NCBI RefSeq assembly: GCF_000417875.1
Contig: NW_006920891.1
Location: 54,787-118,786, forward strand
Direction: 5' to 3'
Length of the DNA: 64,000 nt
DNA from: Pseudozyma flocculosa PF-1
Taxonomy: Eukaryota > Basidiomycota > Ustilaginomycetes > Ustilaginales > Ustilaginaceae
This document shows positions 59,401-64,000 of the stretch, in pieces; within the stretch, counting starts at the first letter, position 1; every line of letters begins with the position of its first letter. The notes under the pieces were generated by a model. The model saw only the letters and a program-made list of their open reading frames with translations, ran no database searches and had not been told where the DNA came from. Position numbers and translations under genes: made by a program.

Positions 59401-62400
59401 TTGGTCGGGATCAAGGCGTCCTCATCGCCCTCGGGCAGCTCGGGCAGGCGGTCGCGGTCCGGCGACGCGGCGATGAGGGCGAGCGAGATGGCCGTCTTGC
59501 CATAGCCGACGGCATCGGCCAGGACGCCTCCGCGCACCGTGACGGGCCGGGTGGCGCGGCCCTCGGCCCTCCACCCGAACGGCGCCAGCAGGCCCTCGGA
59601 GATCTCCTCCTCGTGGAACGGCTCGACGTCCTTGCGCTCCTGGGCCAGCATCCAGGTGAGCGAGCGCTTCTGCTCCTTGCGCAGCTCGAGCGCAAAGATG
59701 TCGGGGCTCGGCGACTCGGCGTCCTGGCGGTTGCTCTTGATCGTGTAGCGCGGCAGGCTGAACATGTTCAGCGACTTGTCGAGCTTGGTCAGGCGCCACG
59801 ACAGCTCGACGAGCCCGGCATGCGGGTTGGACGGCAGGCGGGAGAGGGCGCGGTGCATCAGCGTCGCCGCGTTGATGCCGAACCGCGTCTGGGCCAAGCC
59901 GTCGCTCAGCCGGAGGTGCATGACGAAGGGCGCCGGGCGGTTCTTGAGCGCCTGCTCGTACGGGCCGGCCTGTTGCGTGTTCTCGATGGGCACGACCGGC
60001 CGTCCGGGCATGGCGAGCCACTGGATGTCGGGCTCGGCGGGCGCGCAGCGCTTGCAGGCGGCGGTGGCGAGGCTGAGCGCTCCGTGCTTGGCGGGCATCC
60101 AGTCGTCGAACGCAGACACGTCGGGCACGCGCTCGACGAGCCAGGCGAGGTGGCCGAATGTGGTGTTGGTCTTGTGGAGCAGGTCCACCTGGCCCCACGC
60201 GCCGTTGATGGGCCAGATGCGGTTGTGCTCGGCCCGCGGCACGGGCGCGGAGCACTCGAGCACGGCCAGCGCGCGCTCGCACCCCTTTTGGCGCAGGTCG
60301 AGCTCGACGGGGGTGGTGGCGATGTTGATCTGGCCGTCGAGTGACACGCCCGGCTTGACCTTGAGCGCGGGCGCCGTGATCCACGTGCCGTCGATCTGGA
60401 GCTTGACCTGCTCGACGGCGTCGCGCTGATGGACCTTGGGCAGCTTGGGCTTCCATCCCTCGGGCAGCCGTCCGACGGCAGGGCGCTGCAGCGGATACGG
60501 CAGGCGGCCAATGTCGGTGGAAAAGACGAAGCGATCTCCACTGGCGTCCTTGTAGCGGTCGGCGTCGATGAAGAGGTAGAGCTTCCGCCCGTCGCCCGCG
60601 CCATCGCGGTCGCCGCGGCGCGCGTGAAGCGAGGCGTTGGCGGTGCCGCACTGGGGCATGAGGTCGTAGACGCCCTCGATGTCGCAGTCGAGCTGCGCCT
60701 TGGCCTCTTCGGGCACCTTGACGTGGATCTCTGCGAAGCGCTTGGTGTCGGCAAACTTGCCGCCCAGGCCGAGCGCGCTCTGCCACGTCGGCACGTGATC
60801 GCCGCTCGAGGTGAGGGTGATGGAGACCGTGTTGCCGGTGGGCACACAGATCTCCCAGCTTCCGTGGAAGAGGTCGACGTCGGTGGCGAGCGGGTCGAGG
60901 GCCATGCGCGCCACCGGCTGCATCAGCGCGGCGCGGAGGTGGCTGCCCGCCGGCTCCTCGGGCCGGGCATCGACAAAGATCCTCCAGTGCGGCGCGATCG
61001 GATCGAGGATGAGGTCGAGGCGGGCGCCGGGGGCGACGAAGCGCGCCTGCCACACCTTCTGGCGCAGTAGCTCCTGGAAGCGGAACTCGGCGCCGCCGAG
61101 CACCTCGCTGACGCGCTGGCTCCAGAGAAGGGCAAACACCATCTCGACGCTCGGCCGCTGCCGCGCCAGCGTGGTGATGTCGTCCAGCGCGAAGGCGTCG
61201 GCCTGAAGCCGCATGGGCAGCGCGCGCTTGAGCCGCTCGCCAAACTCGTCCGGCTGCGTCCGGGGCCGCGCGTCGAGCTCAAAGTCGTGGACGGGCCGGC
61301 CCTTGCAGCTCTCGCAGGCAGTGTGGTCGCAGCTGGTGCAGCGGTAGATTGGGCGGTCGGTGGTCAGGGTGCGACCCTCGCAGATGCAGAGCTGGGAGCT
61401 GTCGACGGCATCCTTGAGCAGCGAGGGCATCGCGACGCGCTCGCTGCTAGTGAGGTCGAGGGTGCGCGACTCGAGGCTGTCGACGCCGGCGATGGCATCG
61501 CCGCCCTCGGCGACGAGGTCGACGACAACGTCGCTCGAGCGAACGACTGCGTCGCGCTCGTTGCAGCTCGAGCCCCAGGGCAGCGACGGCCTGCCGCCCT
61601 CGATCTGCTCGCGCTCAAAGTCGCCCCGGGCCACCAGCAGCGCCGACAGCACGCACGCGCCAACGACAGTCGAGCTCATCGCGTTGCCGGCCAGATCCTG
61701 GAGCTGATCGTCGGTCTCGCGGGTGAGGAGGAGCTCGTCGAGCGGCAGGCCCTGCAGCGACAGCGCCTCGAGGCCGATCATGGGCGCGCCCCGGATCGGG
61801 ATAAAGGGGATGCCCGACGGGGTCAGGCATGGTGCGATGCCCGGGCGCGAGGCGGCCACGTTGCGGTCCACGTTCTGCGAAAGCTCCCAGATCTTGGACT
61901 TGTACATCGGGTCCTGGTCCAAGGCGGCGAAGCGGAGCGTTGTGATGTCGAGCAGGTCGGTGACGCGCTCCGGCTGGCGGACGGCCCACTCGTTCCAGCC
62001 GTCGTGCGACATCTTGCACGTCCCGCCTTCTTCCCACGCCGTCAGCGGCCGCGTCTTGCCGAGCTCCTCTTCGTCACGCGCCCGCTCGTGCCGGCTCTGG
62101 CACTTGGACCAGTCGATCGTCGAGCGGCCCTTGGAGAGGCCCTCGCCGTGCGCAAACTGCTGCCGCACCTTTTGGATCCTCGGGTCGTCCGACGGCAGCA
62201 GAAAGGCGTCAAAGGGGCTCGACGCCGGCCGGACGAGCCAGCTGACCAGCAGGTCCCAATTCTCGGGCAGGCAGTCGGTCGTGTTGCGCGTCGCCAGCAG
62301 GTAGCCGCGCTGGCGCGTGTGCGGGATGTAGTAGTTTTTCGTGTCAAACGTGTTGCTGAAGCTGACGTCGTAGCCGGCCTCGGCGACGATGGTCTCGGCC

Positions 62401-63884
62401 ACGCCGACCCAGGGCGCGTTTTTGACATTCTCGAGCACCACAAGCGCCGGGCGGTGGCGCTTGACCCAGTCGAGCATGCCGTGGAAGGTGCGCCCGGACT
62501 CGCCGCCGTCGTTGAGGCCCTTTTTCTTGTTGTTGAGGTGCGAGTAGTCGACGCACGACGTGCCGGCAATGAGGATGTCGACGTTGCCCGGCACGTCGAC
62601 CAGGGCGCCGTAGGCGGTGTGGGCGCGGTCGCCGCCGAGCTCGGTGACGTCTCGGAAGAGGATCGGCGGCGAAAAGTTGCGCTCGATGTAGGCCTGCTTG
62701 AACGGCTCGATCTCGCAGCTGAAGACGTGCTCGACCTTGATCTGGATGCCGTGCTGCTCCTTGATCGCGCGCGTCATGAGCTCGAGCGCCAGCAGCGGCG
62801 ACTCGGTGCCGCTGCACATGGTGGCCACCCGCAGCGGGCGGTTCTGCAGCGCCCTGGCGAGCTCCAAGACGCCGGGCGCCCGCGACACCATGTCGGAAAA
62901 GATGTCGTGCAGGTCGTGGATCGGAGGGAACTTGCCGTCGGACAGCGTGCTGCTCGCCTTGGCGAGGTTGTGTCGCACCGCTTCGGGCGTGGGCACAAAT
63001 CCCATGCGGATAAAGCGGCGTTTGTGGGCGAAGCTCGACTTCCAGCCCTTGGAGCTCGACTGCGACAGGATCACCTTGGAGGCCGGCTTCGCCGCCTTGG
63101 ACTTTTTCGGCTTCTTGCGCACCGACGGCATGTCGTCGCTGTCATCGCTGAAGTCGTCGAGATCCAGCAGCTCGGCGTCGTCGTCGCCGTCATCGGCCTC
63201 GCGCTTGAGTCTGCTGCCGGCCTTGGGGGCTGCCTTGGTCGGCGTCGGCGTCGGCTTGGACTTTGCCCCAAACATGTCGGACAGGGTGGCCTGCCGCTTC
63301 CTCGAGCTGCCGGCGTTGCTCGACATGGGCGTCGAGAAGAGGGACCTGAATCCGGCTAACTTGGCCGAGGCCGGCGTCGACACGGACGCATCCTTGACCT
63401 TGCCCTTGCCCTTGCCCTTGGCTGTCGCGGCGTTGGTGAGATCGACAAAGGGCTCCTTGCCGGCGAAATAGCCCGAGGCGGTTGAGTCGCCGTTGGCCGG
63501 CGTCTCGGGGGGCGTGGAGCTGTCGTCTGTGGCATCGCCGCCGTTGTCGGCCTCGATGCTGGGGGTGTCGTCTGACTCGCTGGCCGCCCGCCTTGTCCTG
63601 CCGTCGCGGTAGGCGGCGTCATCGTCGTCGTCGTCGTCGACGTCTTCGTCGTGCTCGTCCTGGCTTTCGCTCTCGCTGAGTGCGCTCGAGGGCACGAAGC
63701 CGTCGCTCTCGGAGTCGTCGTCCTTGATCCTGCGCTTCTTGACGGGCGGCTTGGACGAAGCTTTGCTGGCCCTGCGGGACCGCGTGCCGACATGCTGCTC
63801 CTGCTGGCGATCGCCGTCGTCGTCTGAGCTCGACGTGATGAGCGAGACGTACGAGACGCGGGACGCCCTGCGGGGGGCAGGCAT
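56415..63884 (-). CDS. DNMT5: DNMT5-type DNA cytosine methyltransferase with SNF2 helicase and RING
   Basis: Single exon, 2489 aa from ATG 63884. Order: acidic/basic disordered region (1-280); methyltransferase with motif I RVATMCSGTESPLLALEL (about 350), motif IV AGTSCVDYSHLNNKKKG with the catalytic Cys (about 440), ENVKNAPW (about 485), TRQRGYLLA (about 525) and GNAMSSTVVG (about 735); a Cys-rich zinc site CICEG...CTSCDHTACESC (about 835-860); SNF2 ATPase with DAVGYGKTA (about 1455), VVDEFHYI (about 1700) and LSGTPP (about 1727); RING CPSAAC...CGHAGCRDCV (about 2160-2215); helicase C half with VFVQFETL, LNVDDESAAGSNL and QAIGRCVRYGQ (about 2345); acidic tail. Known DNMT5 is an ATP-driven maintenance enzyme that copies CG methylation onto hemimethylated DNA. 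The SC in motif IV is typical of DNMT5. The N-terminal chromodomain of the Cryptococcus protein is not visible here. Confidence 0.93.
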   Translation of the reverse strand: MPAPRRASRVSYVSLITSSSDDDGDRQQEQHVGTRSRRASKASSKPPVKKRRIKDDDSESDGFVPSSALSESESQDEHDEDVDDDDDDDAAYRDGRTRRAASESDDTPSIEADNGGDATDDSSTPPETPANGDSTASGYFAGKEPFVDLTNAATAKGKGKGKVKDASVSTPASAKLAGFRSLFSTPMSSNAGSSRKRQATLSDMFGAKSKPTPTPTKAAPKAGSRLKREADDGDDDAELLDLDDFSDDSDDMPSVRKKPKKSKAAKPASKVILSQSSSKGWKSSFAHKRRFIRMGFVPTPEAVRHNLAKASSTLSDGKFPPIHDLHDIFSDMVSRAPGVLELARALQNRPLRVATMCSGTESPLLALELMTRAIKEQHGIQIKVEHVFSCEIEPFKQAYIERNFSPPILFRDVTELGGDRAHTAYGALVDVPGNVDILIAGTSCVDYSHLNNKKKGLNDGGESGRTFHGMLDWVKRHRPALVVLENVKNAPWVGVAETIVAEAGYDVSFSNTFDTKNYYIPHTRQRGYLLATRNTTDCLPENWDLLVSWLVRPASSPFDAFLLPSDDPRIQKVRQQFAHGEGLSKGRSTIDWSKCQSRHERARDEEELGKTRPLTAWEEGGTCKMSHDGWNEWAVRQPERVTDLLDITTLRFAALDQDPMYKSKIWELSQNVDRNVAASRPGIAPCLTPSGIPFIPIRGAPMIGLEALSLQGLPLDELLLTRETDDQLQDLAGNAMSSTVVGACVLSALLVARGDFEREQIEGGRPSLPWGSSCNERDAVVRSSDVVVDLVAEGGDAIAGVDSLESRTLDLTSSERVAMPSLLKDAVDSSQLCICEGRTLTTDRPIYRCTSCDHTACESCKGRPVHDFELDARPRTQPDEFGERLKRALPMRLQADAFALDDITTLARQRPSVEMVFALLWSQRVSEVLGGAEFRFQELLRQKVWQARFVAPGARLDLILDPIAPHWRIFVDARPEEPAGSHLRAALMQPVARMALDPLATDVDLFHGSWEICVPTGNTVSITLTSSGDHVPTWQSALGLGGKFADTKRFAEIHVKVPEEAKAQLDCDIEGVYDLMPQCGTANASLHARRGDRDGAGDGRKLYLFIDADRYKDASGDRFVFSTDIGRLPYPLQRPAVGRLPEGWKPKLPKVHQRDAVEQVKLQIDGTWITAPALKVKPGVSLDGQINIATTPVELDLRQKGCERALAVLECSAPVPRAEHNRIWPINGAWGQVDLLHKTNTTFGHLAWLVERVPDVSAFDDWMPAKHGALSLATAACKRCAPAEPDIQWLAMPGRPVVPIENTQQAGPYEQALKNRPAPFVMHLRLSDGLAQTRFGINAATLMHRALSRLPSNPHAGLVELSWRLTKLDKSLNMFSLPRYTIKSNRQDAESPSPDIFALELRKEQKRSLTWMLAQERKDVEPFHEEEISEGLLAPFGWRAEGRATRPVTVRGGVLADAVGYGKTAISLALIAASPDRDRLPELPEGDEDALIPTKATLVIVPGHLCKQWQREVAKFCGNSLSVRVVTSKNELNKLTVRDVLKADIIIMSVTVYRSDTYWETLARVSAANPLPNRPGRFFNAALKRSLAALRNRVKELTSEDGVRQLAQSIKKRVDFDNSHMTSHRARGRLIGQAYADAHGGGAKVKNEEKGADKGLHKDLQPKSKAEPDPWNLASPVVRRDWKEMTCPPLEMFLWNRVVVDEFHYIAEAADRTLAGVTSLQARAKWILSGTPPTADFSDVKSIAVFLNLHLGVDDDADTIKDSVRRAREKNRTAAEKFNNFREMHSAAWHHRRQQVAQRFLDAFVRSNEPEIGELPSEQLIKPIRLPAAESALYLELAHAIENLDLRHQRKVFKGKGKARGTSTLAATKKIAADAFVIDDDEEDASDSDGGGKAKAKKGTGKAAATTTAAANKVGGKKGDPDLEMSHRDRRLIETLGNSASPEEALLKRASVYDDFAGVDLSQIKGVNNAIKACEYIVRERRKQLEDCKRQLERELPLTLEQHLLVLYHFGFRDDNRQFFRDFVRNANNASWGDSESKDMVRQILEEADCTMDGITREAARRRFGGANKGALQVALKRREKERAAAAKGGAAKDGGAAPKKKLDPKDLAWEEEYLLRAMVHQLTRLRNELVGRVNALRFFTAVRDCQRAHLDGVEVDIVCPSAACKHGGERLKLDDVSISSTCGHAGCRDCVLREAYIGQCPTADCAALAKPTSVVNASSLGVEDDGAATRYGTKLALLCSLLKRLPDEERALVFVQFETLTATVAEALQAYGISFVQLTGSASRRSSLLEAYQDDCGARVLLLNVDDESAAGSNLTVANHVIFVGPLLKQEQQQYDGTMTQAIGRCVRYGQTKKVFVWRFIAMETIDQDTIEKRERITLDVDELEARFDEAAGGALVLEDVKGTKGTKAGKGVGGGGGGKSGGSGSGKRGRAAASESDSSDEEVGRRGVAARRSVNKRRRAAAEPIVLDDDDEEEDDDDDDEEDDDDE

Positions 63885-64000
63885 GGTGGCCGGCGAGCTG
63901 CTGCGGCCGCAGAGGGCAGCGTCAGAGAGGGGAGATAAGGTGAGGCTATCGAGGCTTGAGAGAAGGTGTGGAAGAAGGGGGGCGGGTGTTGCTACTGCTG
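63885..64000 (-). promoter_or_regulatory. Partial 5' flank of DNMT5
   Basis: Only 116 nt upstream of the DNMT5 ATG are in the window. They are purine-rich on the plus strand (CT-rich on the gene strand), as is usual for leaders here. No further element can be named. Confidence 0.4.

Noticed and set aside
57522..60344. A 940-codon plus-strand frame opposite DNMT5
   Set aside because: Antisense shadow of a real gene whose motifs are unambiguous; no recognisable protein content.
1..64000. tRNA, rRNA or other structured RNA genes
   Set aside because: I looked for T-loop/B-box words and rRNA-like blocks on both strands; the few GTTCGA-like matches lie inside protein-coding exons and no cloverleaf could be built.
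1..64000. Transposable elements driving the oxygenase gene expansion
   Set aside because: No reverse transcriptase, integrase or transposase residues, long terminal repeats or terminal inverted repeats were recognised between the copies. Tandem duplication explains the array, although relics too short to see cannot be excluded.

Overview
The window is nuclear DNA from a high-GC basidiomycete fungus. The evidence is short GT-AG introns of about 95-140 nt, long intronless genes, abundant CAG/GGCT/GAC microsatellites, and fungal housekeeping genes (ROT1, SYG1/XPR1 type, RAD9, TatD, a PAP2 phosphatase, UBE3D, DNMT5). A GC-rich smut relative (Ustilaginomycotina) fits best, but I do not assign a species.

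Layout. 0.5-1.4 kb: ROT1 (+). 1.8-16.5 kb: a minus-strand tandem array of one gene family, consisting of fragment P1, copies A, B, C (all broken) and D (intact). 17.2-25.9 kb: an island with a small secreted peptide gene (-), a SYG1/XPR1 phosphate transporter (+) and RAD9 (+). 26.7-34.0 kb: more family members on the minus strand, copy E (intact), fragment P2 and copy F (one frameshift). 34.9-39.1 kb: TatD (-) and a DUF1365 membrane protein (+), divergent from one promoter. 39.6-42.3 kb: copy G (+), a full-length reading frame that has lost its iron ligands. 43.9-50.3 kb: a broken small secreted peptide gene, a DUF7719-like membrane protein, an alpha/beta hydrolase and a PAP2 lipid phosphatase. 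50.6-55.3 kb: UBE3D and a Ser-rich protein sharing one continuous minus-strand frame. 56.4-63.9 kb: an intronless DNMT5 methyltransferase-helicase (-).

The main novelty is the expanded family: about 850-925 aa, intronless proteins with a conserved N-terminal region, a 2-oxoglutarate/Fe(II) oxygenase domain (HxD...H...R), a long helical middle, a conserved C-terminal module (YWRF ... FLRGPERT ... TLTKTDxYPQxRE) and, in most copies, a short basic nuclear-signal-like tail. Of seven long copies, D and E look functional. C and F keep the catalytic residues but have frameshifts. A, B and G have lost catalytic residues, and A and B also carry single in-frame stop codons. P1 and P2 are relics. This is a birth-and-death series of putative nuclear oxygenases and pseudo-oxygenases.

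Second, UBE3D and its upstream neighbour lie in one frame. Removing a candidate in-frame 117-nt intron would create TGA directly followed by the UBE3D ATG, giving either a stop-start dicistron or, if retained, a fusion. Third, two small secreted peptides 26 kb apart share a signal-peptide pattern and TATA promoters; one is broken by a single base in a C run.

Caution: three of the frame breaks are single-base changes in C runs, so sequencing error must be excluded for those.
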